DNA of 64,000 nucleotides from Cyathus striatus (lineage: Eukaryota > Basidiomycota > Agaricomycetes > Agaricales > Nidulariaceae), in the NCBI GenBank assembly GCA_025738555.1, contig JAOVFP010000013.1:3038001-3102000 (forward strand). Direction: 5' to 3'. Below, piece by piece: positions 52,961 through 64,000 of this stretch (positions are counted from its first letter, which is position 1; the number at the start of each line of letters is the position of its first letter). The notes under the pieces are model-generated. The model was not told the DNA's origin, searched no databases, and saw nothing but the letters and a program-made list of their open reading frames with translations. The position numbers and the translations under genes are program-made.

Positions 52961-53370
52961 CACTCCCAATGATCTTTCCTAACCATTTAATGATTTATGT
53001 TCCCGCAGGAAAACAATAGTAAACACCGAATCATCAACAAAAAAGAATAGTAATCAAACAAATTCGAAAGAGGAATAGGTAAGTATAATCAAGGTGAACT
53101 GGGTCTACAGTGCAAAAACGAATCTAAAAATAAAAAGTATAGAGTGCGCGAACGAGTGAAGTTACAAATAAAGATAAGGTAAGTAAAAATATTTGACCAT
53201 GAACAGATGATGCGCTGTGTGTAGGGTGCATGAAGAGGAGAAAACGAACTGTGATGAATAAATGCATGCGTATGTAGTATTGCCATATTAAATGTCCATA
53301 CTTCGTATATCATAGTACAACGGGAAATGCGTCTCCGTAAGGAATCATGGGTCGTGACGAGGAAAACCGA
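52961..53370. other. Intergenic after Helitron
   Basis: About 410 bp between the likely Helitron end and the stop of the UPF0658-type gene. AT-rich, with no frame of note. It probably holds the 3' UTR of the minus-strand gene. Confidence 0.4.
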
Positions 53371-54995
53371 TTATATGATGCTCATGCGATTTAGGGTGGT
53401 ACTCGCCGCTTTCCTGTGAGTTTTCGCGCCGGATTGTTTGGCAACTGGATTGAATCGAGTAAGATTTTGCGAGCAATCAACGACAGGTAGTGCTTACGTG
53501 TGTTCTTTAAACCTTTTCCGAAGTTCCTTAGCACTATTATAGAGTATACGAAAGTGGCAAATAGTAAAACAATGGCAATAACAGCTGCAATGAAACTTGT
53601 AAGAAGCGAGAAATAAAGGGCATATTACAAGGCCTTACAGAATACAGTAAGAGATTTCCACACAAACTTAAACTCGTTTGAGTTCAAGTATAGTATCACT
53701 TTGATAAGCTACGCGTTGATTAAGCTAGTGTCACAACAAGATATACGAATACACGTACCTTATAGATAAAGTAAATCATTGCACCTACGCAACCCGACAT
53801 AAAAGTAGCCATCATCCATTTGTGTTCATGCCGTGCAGCTAGATGACCTTCCACAAGCAAGACAATCGACAGCGGCAGCGCAGCACATGTTACATAGTAC
53901 TCCCAATCGTTGCCGTTCAGCACCAGCCAAATGAATTGCACTGAAAAGCCCGCCCAAAAAAAGACATCAAACTTGATCAGGCAGATGTAGATCTGGTAGT
54001 CAGCATACATCTTCTTTATTCTGCGATCTGCGCCAAGAAATTTGTAAACTTTCCAGCCAAATTCATGGTAAATTTTCCAGCCAAGTGCGATGTATGCTAT
54101 TTCTGCAACAGAGATGACGATGGGGATGATGGTGGTGAGAACGTCGATAGGGATGTTGGATATACCTGAGACTGAGGCGTCGGACATGGCATCGCGGACT
54201 TCTTTAATCTGAATGATTGCGTATGCAAGGAAAAGGCCATTGAATATACTGCAGAGAAATTGAGATCCGGAAATGTAACAGATATAGGAATAACAGAAAC
54301 ACACGTGAGGGCGAGAAATTGGAGAGTGTTTCGTGCGTACACGGCATCTATTGCCATGACAAACTGAAACACGCTGAAGAGGAGAAAGGATCTAAGAAAT
54401 GAAGGGTGACAGGATAATGCTGAAACGTACTGGGCAAGTGCGAAAATGCTTAAATAGACAGGCATGCGCTGTTGGGACGCAATTCGACTAGCATCGTCGG
54501 TTGTGGCTGCAGCTTCATCAGCCTTAAACTTTTCCTGTACGCGCAGTAGTAGCTCCCCCTCTATAGCCAAGTCAATAATGGTCTCTATAAGAACGGTGAG
54601 GACATATAATCTGCAAGCGAGAGATTCTGGGAGTATCTGAAAACGAAATGAGGACGAGTGGGAGCAGCAAAATCAAAGAAACGCACCTTCTGCCACCATG
54701 TACGATTGTCGACTTCCTTCGCAATGAGGGGAGGGGGATATGAGTTGAACACAGGATCACAGGTGTCGTGTGTATCCTCTGACTGCTTTGCAGAGTAGTG
54801 GCCCTTGGTAGGGGAGAGAGGAGATGAGGGATTGCGGCGGTGTGCAGAAGGGAATTCGTTGTTGAGGTTGAAAGTCTGGTGGCGTGAGCTAGGGGCGTAG
54901 GGGGTGGAATAGTTGTCGATGAGTTGGTCGAACGCCGGTTTATATTCGTCGTGACGATCAGCGAGAGGGTCGTTAGGGAGGTGAGATAGAGACAT
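53371..54995 (-). CDS. UPF0658-type Golgi/endomembrane protein (multi-pass)
   Basis: Conserved fungal multi-pass membrane protein of unknown function; the S. pombe relative is annotated as a Golgi membrane protein. The N-terminus is soluble, starting MSLSHLPNDPLADRHDEYKP. After an intron it continues ILPESLACRLYVLTVLIETI, the first helix. Further helices: FQFVMAIDAVYARNTLQFLA, FNGLFLAYAIIQIKEVRDAM, VLTTIIPIVISVAEIAYIAL, FDVFFWAGFSVQFIWLVLNG, YVTCAALPLSIVLLVEGHLA and FMSGCVGAMIYFIYK. Two last small exons give LYLNSNEFKFVWKSLTVF and VIAIVLLFATFVYSIIVLRN, then a basic tail ending NRMSII at 53371. About eight exons. It lies right after the Helitron and appears intact. Confidence 0.78.
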
Positions 54996-55349
54996 ATTTA
55001 GCACTTGAATGAATGGGGGAGTGTCTCGGCCGGCGATATTGTGACACTGGTGACAAAGAAGAGGACTGGAAAGAGCGGCGGGGACGAAACGAAACAAAAG
55101 AGTTGACCTGTCCTAACGAGTGCTGGGGTTAGTTGGGCCGTCGCGACTTTGGTGGGGAGCCAGAACTGTTTGGCTGTGTCATGTGCGGTAAACAAAGGGG
55201 CGGGAGGCCGGGGGTCGGTCTATTTGTCTGGGGAATTAAAAACAAACAAGACTGTACGCGTCGTGAAGGAGACAAATACAGCCGATTGAGCCACACCACA
55301 GTCAAGAAATAATTAATAATAATGTAAGTTCTCTTTCCTCTCCTCTTCT
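54996..55349. promoter_or_regulatory. Divergent promoter, UPF0658-type gene and unknown gene
   Basis: 354 bp between divergent starts. A GTAAGT donor at 55324 and a pyrimidine tract ending in CAG before 55381 could mark a 5' UTR intron of the plus-strand gene. No other feature is seen. Confidence 0.4.
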
Positions 55350-56819
55350 ATGTCCACCTCACTTCGTCCCCTCTCTCCCAGCCACATGCCATCCTACCCC
55401 AAACACGACGACTTGTCCTCCCTCCCCTCGTCCTCCCACTTCCTCTCCCCCTCCATCCAAAACCGTCGCTCCTCTGCTGCCCTCAGGACACCCTCTACTC
55501 TCGTGCAGCCCATTCTCGATGACCAGCATCACTTCCCATCACGCCAAGCCCACTCTCTCGCCCATGAATTAGCCGCCGCCCTCATGCCAGAGCCATCCGC
55601 TGGTTCTAAGCTCCTCGCAGAGGAATTCGGCATTGAATACGATGAAGGCGCAGAAGGAATCGACTCTGATCTCGCTGACCACCACGACCCTGCCACTCAA
55701 TTCACGGCTCCAGACGATGATCATGTGCCTTCCTTTGCCCAGGAGCTCAACTCTGCATCTTCCTTTGACGATTCCTTTCAGTCCACTCCTTCAGAAATAG
55801 AACTCTCTCTCCCGCCCGAGTTTGATCCTGCCTTCCGCAGCCCCACGCCTTCGCGGAAGAATACGCAGCCAAAGAAGCCAGAACAAGATCCCATGGAAGT
55901 CCTTGCCCAGGATCTCCAATCTACCGACAAGTTCCTCGCCCATCTCCGAAGTATAGATATCGAGTCAACAGGCTCATCCACATCCGCTGCTCATCAACCC
56001 AATGTAGAACGAGTTGCTGTCGATTTCCTTTCGCGCATAAACGAAGCCGTACGTGATCGAGAAGGTCAAGTACGCGAATTGCTCGAGTACGAACGCGAAT
56101 TTAGAAAGATTGCGGGAGAGATGGGAGGAACGGACGTACTCAGCAGTATCGACGAACTTGACACTGTGCAAGAGGAATATATACCATCAAAGCCTTCCTC
56201 CTCTACCAAACCTAATCCCTCGCGTTCAGATAATACACCCCGGTTAAAGCCTATAGAAGAAGAACTACAATCCCCCAATACACATCAAACCATCCATGAC
56301 TGGGAATTAGATCCTGATATATCTCACCTCGGAGACGCAGACAATGACGATGGCGATGAGGACACAGATTTCGTTGCCTCACCACGCAAAGAATCCTTCC
56401 CTGCTCCTCCACCGATTGATGGACCCGCAACACCTGCACAAGCTATCATTCAACTTGCTCATATGAGATCGTTCACCACTTCTGTCGTTTCCTCGCTCAC
56501 AACGATATCGGAACAGGCCCAAGTAAACGGGGCAGCCACAGCCGACGCGGGCCGCAAGATACGTGCGCTTAAGAATAAACTAGGAGGGTGGAGGACAGAA
56601 TGGGATAGTGCGGAACGGAGCAGGATTAAGATTGAACGATGGGAGGCAGGAGTTGTTGATTTGGAGGCGGGAGATGGTGCTACCACACCTGTTACCCCGT
56701 CTAAACTGACTGTGTCGAAGAGGATAGATGGAAGGAAAGTTGTTCAGGAACACTTACATGCTTTCGAGCTCGCCCTGGCGGACGCAGCGGTAAAAACACA
56801 GGCTATAATGGCGCGGTGA
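55350..56819 (+). CDS. Unknown protein, low-complexity N-terminus and helical C-terminus
   Basis: I do not recognize a family. It is a single exon of 489 aa. The first 60 residues are Ser/Pro-rich (LSPSHMPSYPKHDDLSSLPS). Then come helical blocks AHSLAHELAAALMPEPSAGS, MEVLAQDLQSTDKFLAHLRS and VAVDFLSRINEAVRDREGQV, continuing LLEYEREFRKIAGEMG. An acidic, disordered middle follows. The C-terminus has AIIQLAHMRSFTTSVVSSLT, then IRALKNKLGGWRTEWDSAER and VQEHLHAFELALADAAVKTQ, likely coiled coil. Good codon bias and no frame break support a real gene. A start at the next Met (MPSYPKHD) would remove 13 residues. No membrane segment or known catalytic motif. A cytoskeletal or scaffold role is possible but not shown. 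Confidence 0.7.
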   Translation: MSTSLRPLSPSHMPSYPKHDDLSSLPSSSHFLSPSIQNRRSSAALRTPSTLVQPILDDQHHFPSRQAHSLAHELAAALMPEPSAGSKLLAEEFGIEYDEGAEGIDSDLADHHDPATQFTAPDDDHVPSFAQELNSASSFDDSFQSTPSEIELSLPPEFDPAFRSPTPSRKNTQPKKPEQDPMEVLAQDLQSTDKFLAHLRSIDIESTGSSTSAAHQPNVERVAVDFLSRINEAVRDREGQVRELLEYEREFRKIAGEMGGTDVLSSIDELDTVQEEYIPSKPSSSTKPNPSRSDNTPRLKPIEEELQSPNTHQTIHDWELDPDISHLGDADNDDGDEDTDFVASPRKESFPAPPPIDGPATPAQAIIQLAHMRSFTTSVVSSLTTISEQAQVNGAATADAGRKIRALKNKLGGWRTEWDSAERSRIKIERWEAGVVDLEAGDGATTPVTPSKLTVSKRIDGRKVVQEHLHAFELALADAAVKTQAIMAR

Positions 56820-57099
56820 TTTTTCCACCTGGACTTTTTGTTGGAACATATTCTTTCTTTCTTTTACCCTGGAGCTCAGTTCGCTCTTTTTATTGTTTAC
56901 ATACTGCCCTCGCACTCTATCTTTCTATTATATTCCCTGCATAGTAGCCCATGCTGTACCACGTCGCATGTATTCGTCAGACACATCATCCAACTTTAGA
57001 ATTCCCGTCCCTCAGATTACATAACTTCATTGAAATAATTAGCGGCAAAGATCTAGAATCTCTGATCTGGTAACTTATTCTACAACTTTATTACATACA

Positions 57100-58209
57100 A
57101 TGGCTCTACCAGCAAAGAATGAAGAATATGGCACGAAGGAATACTGGTCCGTTTCAATTTCATATCGCCAATACTCCCTAACATGACTATCATAGGAATA
57201 TTAGATATGCTGAGTAAGTATAATCAGACTCCCTCTTCTTGGTAAAATTGGCTAATATCAAAAAGAGACACCATCGATGCCGATTTCGACTGGTTCAAAA
57301 CGTATTCTGACATTGCAAATATCATCCATGAATTGATACCTAACAAATCGTCTCGAATTATTATGCTAGGATGCGGCAATTCGAAATTGTCGGAAGATGT
57401 CCGTAGCGGGCCGTACTTCTTCACGTTTCAATATTACTTACGCGGCGCGAAAGATGTGGGACGACGGATATAAAAACATAGTGAACACAGATGTGCGTAC
57501 CAAAACGCTCTTATACAACTGTTTTAAAATATTGAATGTAGTATTCCAACATTCTGATCCAAAAAATGCGTGAGCGGCATAACGTCGGCCGGCCTGAGAT
57601 GGAATGTACGCTCTCTGACTGAATTCATTTGCGCAAAAGCTAAACAAGTACTTATCTCACGAAAGGGCACGAAATGGATGTGAGGAGCTTGCAGTTCGAC
57701 GACAATTCCTTCGACATCGCAATAGACAAGGGTGACTTTTTACCTGCACGAACTGTAATGCTTTAAACCTGACAATAATGCACAGGCACAATGGATGCAA
57801 TGATGACAGCTAAAGGAGACGTCTGGGTGCGCGTTTAGATGTAGTAAGACTGTGTGGCATCTATCTCACTCATTCAAATAGGATCCACCTCAACAAGTAA
57901 TCGATGACTGCACGAAAGAAGTGGACGAAGCATTAAGGCAAGCAGTGAAAAATATAGCACTAAGCTTTTTGTTTATATGACTTCAGAGTACTTCGCAAAG
58001 ACTCAGGTATATTCATTTACCTAACATTTGGACAACCTCACTTCAGGCGACGCTACCTAGAAAGACCAGGAACCACCCTGGAAATTAGAACCCTCGGCGA
58101 GGCATTTCATTATTACTTGTACATTTGCGCACATGATCCAGGAGCGAATGAAGATGTTATGACGTCCATCAATCCAGAAACTTTCCCAAATGCACTACAA
58201 CATGCATAG
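57100..58209 (+). CDS. Class I SAM methyltransferase, EEF1AKMT4/METTL13-like
   Basis: Probable protein lysine methyltransferase, of the group that acts on translation elongation factor 1A. Exons join as MALPAKNEEYGTKEYW, NIRYAEDTIDADFDWFKTYS, then IIHELIPNKSSRIIMLGCGN (SAM motif I, GCGNS). MWDDGYKNIVNTD follows, then YSNILIQKMRERHNVGRPEM, WHEMDVRSLQFDDNSFDIAI (motif with the acidic pair) and DKGTMDAMMTAKGDVW. The last exons give IDDCTKEVDEALRVLRKDSG, IYLTFGQPHFRRRYLERPGT and LGEAFHYYLYICAHDP, ending ALQHA. About eight short exons with introns of 45-60 nt. The DKGTLD-like motif is typical of this subfamily. Substrate is inferred only. Confidence 0.82.
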
Positions 58210-58279
58210 TCACGATATCTCAAGATGAACCGTATGTGCCGCGGTTTGCACACCTAAGATAAATGGGCATATGTAACGT

Positions 58280-60003
58280 TCAGAATAAGAACTCCACATT
58301 CTTGTAGAAGTCGAGTAATGGATTCTCTCCATTCCGCAGACGAGTTTTACTTAACTCGGCGTACGTCTCCAAAAACTCGGAGTGTGTGAATACACTCGAC
58401 TTCCGCTCTCCTACAGGTAATCCGCTGGCAGACGTTACACCATCTATAGGTAGCCGTCGATTGTTGGGACGGTAAGAGGAAAAATATCCCTCGCCCAGCG
58501 ACAAAGACGTTGAACTGGACATCAGCGGCGTGGATCTTGCACCGAACATGTTATCAGGAGACCCATGCTCCACGATAGCTGGTTTCGATAATACATACTC
58601 GTACATATCCCGCAAAAGATTGAAATCTGTAGGGAAAAATATATCAAAGTATCCCTGGCGCACAAGTAACGTGCTACATGGGACAGTAACATTCCGGAAG
58701 CGAGTCTGCACAACAGGAGCATTGACCCCAGGTATAGTGTCCGGCAGAAGAGAAATCGGATAAAAGCAAACGGTGTCGTGGAAAATGGTTACGAAGAGTT
58801 TGAACAAGACTCAGTAGTCGTGTGGGAATATATTCTTCTTTTGATAGATTAGGTGCAAATGGAAGGCCTGTGTATAGGTTTCTGAATGATTTGGATGAAC
58901 GAAGAAGTCTGTTTATCGCTGGAGGGTGCCCTAGTTGTTGACGAGTCTCCAAAAAAGAATAAACCAATGGATCAGTAACCGGCACGTATATCATATCAAA
59001 GTCGCCTTGCTTGTCAATTACGACGAGGCTCTGATATGGTTTCATAGTGCGAAAGTCGTATCGAACTACATCATGAGCAAAATTATCCTGTGCACCGTAT
59101 CAAAAAAAAGGGTCAAATATCTAGCTTAAATACTCACAATTACTTCCATTGCCACGAAAAAGCAAGGAGCGGGTACGCGTTTCTTCCAGTGAAATATACT
59201 TTTATGCATGACGTTGACGCATGAGTGCACGTTACATAGTTTAGCTCGTTGCAACTTTACGAGGCTTTCACTGATTTCCACAATGTTGTACCGTGTGCGA
59301 TCATATACATCGGGATATTCCTCTTTAATGAAGTTCAGGATATCCATGGCTAATGTCCCGTTGCCTGCACCAATTTCATATATTATGAAATCTTCATATG
59401 GGAAATACTTTAGTAGGTATTCTGAGACCAAGCACTTGGCGAGGGCTCGGCCGTACCATGGCTACTATAAACATCAGCGGACGTAGGACATAGTAGCAAT
59501 AAACCACATGCCTTGAAAAGTTCTGTTGGTGTATGCCATAACTGTCTGCCAGGTCCCTCGTGTTTATCTGCTCCATATGCAGCATACCTCCGACCAACTT
59601 CTTCTTGAAACTCTGCCGAGTCGTGGAGACTTGAAAAATCAAAACTTATGTCTTGAGTATCAAAAATAGTAGCCTGCTTTGGAAAATAGCCATAATTTGG
59701 ATTATAAAGTGAATCCTCTATAAAATCGCGCGCGAGCATCTTCACACCGCGAGGCGGTTTGGTTTCCTGTTCTAAATCATTTGCGGTAACCAGAGGGTAT
59801 TTCAAATGTTCGTCTGCTGGCTTATCTGTAAATGAGACCGAGTTATAATTCCATTTATCATTTGGTTCGGCTGTAGGCCTTGGGGTTTTGCCTGCCTTGG
59901 CTAGATGAATGGATGAATACGAGAGCGAGCGAGCGAATGTGAGAAGAACAAAACGAGTAGGATTACGCAGACACCGCGAAGTGTTTATTGACCGTGATAT
60001 CAT
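58280..60003 (-). CDS. NDUFAF7: NDUFAF7/MidA-type methyltransferase, complex I assembly (one frame break)
   Basis: Mitochondrial SAM-dependent arginine methyltransferase that modifies a core complex I subunit during assembly. The Arg/Ser-rich start MISRSINTSRCLRNPTRFVL is a likely presequence. Conserved parts: ARDFIEDSLYNPNYGYFPKQ; FQEEVGRRYAAYGADKHEGP with LWHTPTELFKA; FIIYEIGAGNGTLAMDILNF (SAM motif I); YNIVEISESLVKLQRAKL; and VRYDFRTMKPYQSLVVIDKQ. In the C-terminal half RHRLLLSDFSS is followed by LPDTIPGVNAPVVQTRFRNV in another frame. Two bases appear to be missing in a CT-rich spot near 58745-58754. The tail has STLLVRQGYFDIFFPTDFNL and ends NPLLDFYKNVEFLF. It is convergent with the methyltransferase gene (70 bp) and divergent from MMS19 (296 bp). 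Confidence 0.88.
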
Positions 60004-60299
60004 ATGCGGCGGGCGTAACTGCGCCTTGAACGCGACTTACAGGAAGAGGAACAAAGCGGAAACAAAGCAGAAATGGCCAATGTTAACACTGTTACACCAA
60101 TGCGCCTCCCGCCTCAAAGCGGACTCGGTTGATGTCTATTTACCAACACCGTTAGGTGTTTCTTCACACGTGATCTTCGGACTTCGCTTCATCGACGATT
60201 ATGATGCTGATTCAATTCTAAATCGCAAGTTGTATTTCAGCTTGCTTATCCTTTTAAAGCTTTGTTTCTCGCTCGTATCATATTATTACCACCTACAGA

Positions 60300-63200
60300 A
60301 TGGAGTCTACCGAGAGAATTACTCGTACATGGATGGCTTCTGAGGATGATGAAGTGCTGGATGAGCTGGTATCTGGTAACAGATTTGTCGTGTTCATGAT
60401 GATATATAACACTCATTCATTCATTGTCTCGAAGAAATATCCGCAGATCGGACTTCATTATTGAATGTTGTCAAAGCTTTGGGAGAATACCTGACTTCTG
60501 AAGATGACCAACTCAGGAAAAAAGGTGTTCAAAAACCTGTCCCAATCGGTGATTTGTTAATATCCAGTGATGCACAGGTGTTGAGCTCTTGTCTTCTGTA
60601 ATTTCTCGCTGCCCGCCCGAGAAACTCAATCGGCAAACTGGTGTAGTATTTTTTCAGCGTGCGCAAACGGTATATTCATACTGATCATTACTTTAAAGTT
60701 CGCGTCCTCACAACTTTCTATGGCAAGAAATTGGACGACTCGGAGACTGTGATTCCCGCTTTGAAAGGACTCATTAAACTCGTCATCCTTCCCTGCTACA
60801 CTTCGATAGATGCAGCTGCCACTATTAAAGAGTATGTTTCTGTTTTGTAACCTTGACCTGGTGCTTACAATGTATTTCAGCGTGTTTCAGCATATTAAGA
60901 TGAAATCTTTTGTCCAATCGGTTCGTTTCATGGTGTATACCATCATAGATGCTGTCATGGAAAAACACAGGGAAGGTTTGTTGAACATAACTCTGGCTGT
61001 ACCCTTTTGACTGTTCCAAGTTTTGAAGGCCATGGGAGAGGACTTCATCTCTGGCTACATCAATCTCGCCGAAGGCGAGAAGGACCCTAGGAATCTTATG
61101 GTAGCATTTGCAATAGCACGTGTAATCCTCATAGAGTTTGACATCTCTAGGCATGTCGAGGTGTGTTGTTACATCATATTCTGACATTTTTTCGTCTTTA
61201 CCAGTCAACTATAGTCTTTATTCAACATCACATTCTGCTACTTTCCTATCACATTTCGCCCCCCACCGAATGACCCATACGGGATAACGACAGATGATCT
61301 ACGATTAGCTCTTCGGTAAATATGTATCTGCAAGGGCGTGTATGCAGTATTCACGTTTCATTTTACAGAGATTGCATGAGTGCCACTCCAGCTTTTGGCC
61401 CTTTAGCCATCCCGGTTTTCTTGGAGAAGCTTATTGCTGGGTCGAAGGCTACCAAGGTACTTTCACTTATATGGTATACCTTCATGGGACTTACGAGCTC
61501 AGAGGGATACTTTTCAAGTTCTAGCAGTATGCTTACCAGTATACGGACCAGCGCTCGCGCGGGGGTCTGCAAGAAAATTATGGAGTGCATTTAAACTTGA
61601 GGTACCACAATGCAAAAAATTATATGCCCTGTTCTCACAGGCTAGTAGGTATTTCAACCAACAGACTCTACCATTGAAGAAGAAGCGTTAAGGGCAATCC
61701 AAATACTCGTGAAAACAGTATATCAAGGTGAAGAATTGGCTTTAGAGTCTTCTAAAGATATACAAGGGCTCGCCAGAGACGCATGCGAGGAGTGTATACA
61801 AATTTTACGCGAGCCAGAAAAGAGCCAAGCAAAACCAGCAACGAAGATTCTCTGCTCTTTTATTACTACTACGCGTATGTAACTCCTTGATGAAATGAAC
61901 TAGAATTGACACATAATATTATAGCGTCCGTGTCTCGCTATACTGTATCTCAGGCTGTTCCTCATCTGGTAAGGCTGTTCCTTAACCCAGATGAACTTCC
62001 AAACCGGCCAGCGGTTCTACTACTCCTTTCTGAGTTTGTTATGGCTGCACGCAATTCTATGCTCATCGATGATGCGATACCGGCGTTGTTTTCCTATAAA
62101 GATGAGGTTCTCGGAGCTTTCATTGTAGGTTTAAAGAACATCTCGTCAAGACAAGCAGCTATTGCAGGATTAAAAGGAATGATAACGACGAAGTCTCTGC
62201 TCTCAGACGAAGAGCTAGGATTTATTGTGCATAACGTTAATGAAGTTCTTGATACGAATAATGATACTGATGGACATAGGTTTGTCATTTTTGTCTCCGA
62301 ATTGAAACTAAACTCACTTTGAATCCAGTGAAGAAGAAGTGGATCTTCTAGGCAGCATTGCTGCTGTTGCTTTGCATCATATTAAAGACCAAACCCTCCC
62401 ACTTCTCTTCAGCTCGCTACCGGACGTTGCCCCTTCACGCGAAGCCGTCGCCGAACGAGCGAAGTGCTGGAGAATTCTCTCGGCACTTAAAGTTTTATGT
62501 GTTCAGCCAGAGCTATTCGAAACTCTTGTTATAAGACTTACTACGAAACTAGACTTAATATGCATTGCGAAAGAATGGGATCCTGAGCCCAGCGCAGCTT
62601 ATGCTCATTCCATACTGAAAACAATCTCGTTGACGCTATCTACAAAGGTCGATCAAGGACATCCTGATGTAGTCAAATATGTCGATCGGTTGGTTCCCCG
62701 TATCTTTAACCTCTTTATATATTCTGCACTAGTTCCTAACCGGGAAAGTATGGTGGCAACAAACACAAGGCTTCTACAGGTAGCAGGCGAGATCATTACT
62801 CTCGTCATTCAGACATTATCACTTCAGTAAGCTCAGTCTCTTTCCAGCTTACTAGTTCCTCACATCACTTCAGGAGACAGGAAGCATTCGCAAGAGCCAT
62901 CTTCGACGCTTTCATTATAAGTGGAAATGTCAAAGACATATCGGAAGGACTCCAGAAAATTCCAGATGTGACCTTTCTTCCATTTCGAGTACGTGTATAT
63001 TAGCTATTAAGGTGATGGCTGTTCGATGTTTCTTTTTAGGAAACTTCAGATAAGAACCAAAGAAACCTTGTAACATTATTTGCGGCGGCAGTTATTCCGC
63101 TGAAAAAAGAGGTGCGTAACTTATTAGGCTTGTGGTTATATCACGTCCTTACTCCATGGTTAGGTAAAACCACCCGTTCCGGACCTTCCTGAATTCCTGG

Positions 63201-64000
63201 ATGAGCTTCTTCACTGGTCACTATCAGTCGCCGATGACGTGTTTCAAAGACAAGCGATACTACAGCTGATTTCTACTATGGTTAACAAGCGCCCGGAAGG
63301 TTCGTGTAAAAACACTATCGAACCACAGTCACTTGTCAATATTTCTTCAGATCTTTCATCATTTTTACAGCGAAAATTGGATTATTATTGGCCAGCGGAG
63401 GTCTCTAATCCAGACAGACCATTTCAGAACCGTAGAAACGCTGTGGAGGTATGGATATGGGTAAATTCTTGTTGTTAAATACAAACCATCTATCTAATCC
63501 CAATGGAGAATAGCTTTCGAAAGCTCTTCTAGTGCGAAACCATCCTTTAGCACTTCACTTCACCGACAAACTTTTCGAAGCCTTCGGTGACAATCAAATA
63601 AGCTGGGATGTTGCGAAGGCTGTAGGCGAGATCGCTGCACCGGATCCGATATTGACGAAACAGCATGATGCTGTAATCAAGGTATCAGCTTCTGGGTTAT
63701 CACTTCCATATACAGCGACTAATATGTATACCACAGGTCTTGTATGCACAGAAATTTGTAAATAACGTGCTACCGCGCATTATATCCGGAGCAAAGAATT
63801 CAACTAGTATGTGAGACATCATAGAGTTTTATCCTCATTACTCAGAACCTATCTACTGCAGAACCTCAAAATCAAACCGCGTCATTGGTCGCACTCACAG
63901 CACTAGTCAGGTCAATACCTAAGGCAACGTACGCGCATGAAATGACCTCTGTAAGCTGTAAGATTTCACTGGTCAAGATATATACTAAACAATCACATAG
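60300..64000 (+). CDS. MMS19: MMS19, cytosolic Fe-S targeting complex subunit (3' end outside window)
   Basis: HEAT-repeat scaffold of the CIA targeting complex, which delivers Fe-S clusters to DNA polymerases, helicases (XPD) and other nuclear proteins. Exon 1 starts MESTERITRTWMASEDDEVL. Then come TSLLNVVKALGEYLTSEDDQ, VELLSSVISRCPPEKLNRQT, DSETVIPALKGLIKLVILPC and FVQSVRFMVYTIIDAVMEKH. MGEDFISGYINLAEGEKDPR-NLMVAFAIARVILIEF follows, with NITFCYFPITFRPPPNDPYG and DDLRLALRDCMSATPAFGPL, the MMS19 N-terminal domain signature. Later HEAT-like parts include AVPHLVRLFLNPDELPNRPA, LGSIAAVALHHIKDQTLPLL and AIFDAFIISGNVKDISEGLQ. All checked joins keep frame. The last third (C-terminal HEAT repeats that bind CIAO1/CIAO2B) lies beyond 64000. 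Confidence 0.9.

Overview
This window is nuclear DNA of a filamentous fungus, most likely an Agaricomycete (Basidiomycota). It has dense protein genes on both strands, many introns of about 45-65 nt with GT-AG ends, very short intergenic gaps, a secreted GH45 endoglucanase of the basidiomycete type, and a Helitron beside a fragment of a DUF6589-like repeat protein. Almost every real gene is split into several exons, so the calls below join reading frames across introns by eye. I saw no rRNA, convincing tRNA, CRISPR array or secondary-metabolite cluster.

Layout. 1-12 kb: CLC chloride channel (3' cut by the window edge), Mediator subunit MED4, a dual-specificity phosphatase, secreted GH45 endoglucanase, complex I 21 kDa subunit, a zinc-finger nucleoporin and the TFIIH kinase CDK7/Kin28. 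12-20.5 kb: J-domain protein, OHCU decarboxylase (purine breakdown), Gfo/Idh/MocA dehydrogenase, GH47 alpha-mannosidase copy 1, sulfhydryl oxidase ERV1 and a ZIP zinc transporter. 21.5-30.3 kb: HIT-zinc-finger (ZNHIT2-like) protein, DEAD-box helicase DBP9, glycerol kinase and GH47 copy 2. 31-44.3 kb: AP180-type clathrin adaptor, NASP/SHNi-TPR histone chaperone, gamma-glutamyl phosphate reductase, ATP synthase alpha, mitochondrial bL21 and splicing factor PRP40. 44.9-53 kb: an F-box gene, then an AT-rich transposon zone with a DUF6589-like fragment and a Helitron (RepHel) carrying a long Arg-Gly repeat. 53-64 kb: UPF0658-type membrane protein, a basidiomycete protein of unknown function, an EEF1AKMT4-like methyltransferase, NDUFAF7 and MMS19 (runs off the end).

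The genes are mostly core eukaryotic housekeeping functions. Several form head-to-head pairs on short shared promoters (MED4/CLC, CDK7/J-protein, DBP9/ZNHIT2, ATP1/bL21m, MMS19/NDUFAF7). Two of these pairs join products used in the same compartment or pathway: ATP1/bL21m in mitochondria, and NDUFAF7/MMS19, both linked to assembly of respiratory or Fe-S proteins. Convergent pairs are packed tightly; the stop codons of bL21m and PRP40 are 16 bp apart.

The most notable features are the Helitron with its (GGAAGA)n-encoded RG domain, the two GH47 paralogues about 10 kb apart, and a recurring pattern of about ten frame breaks of one or two bases in otherwise conserved coding sequences. Many of these lie at homopolymers or short repeats. 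They suggest base-level assembly errors more than gene decay. I found no clear candidate for a wholly new biological system.
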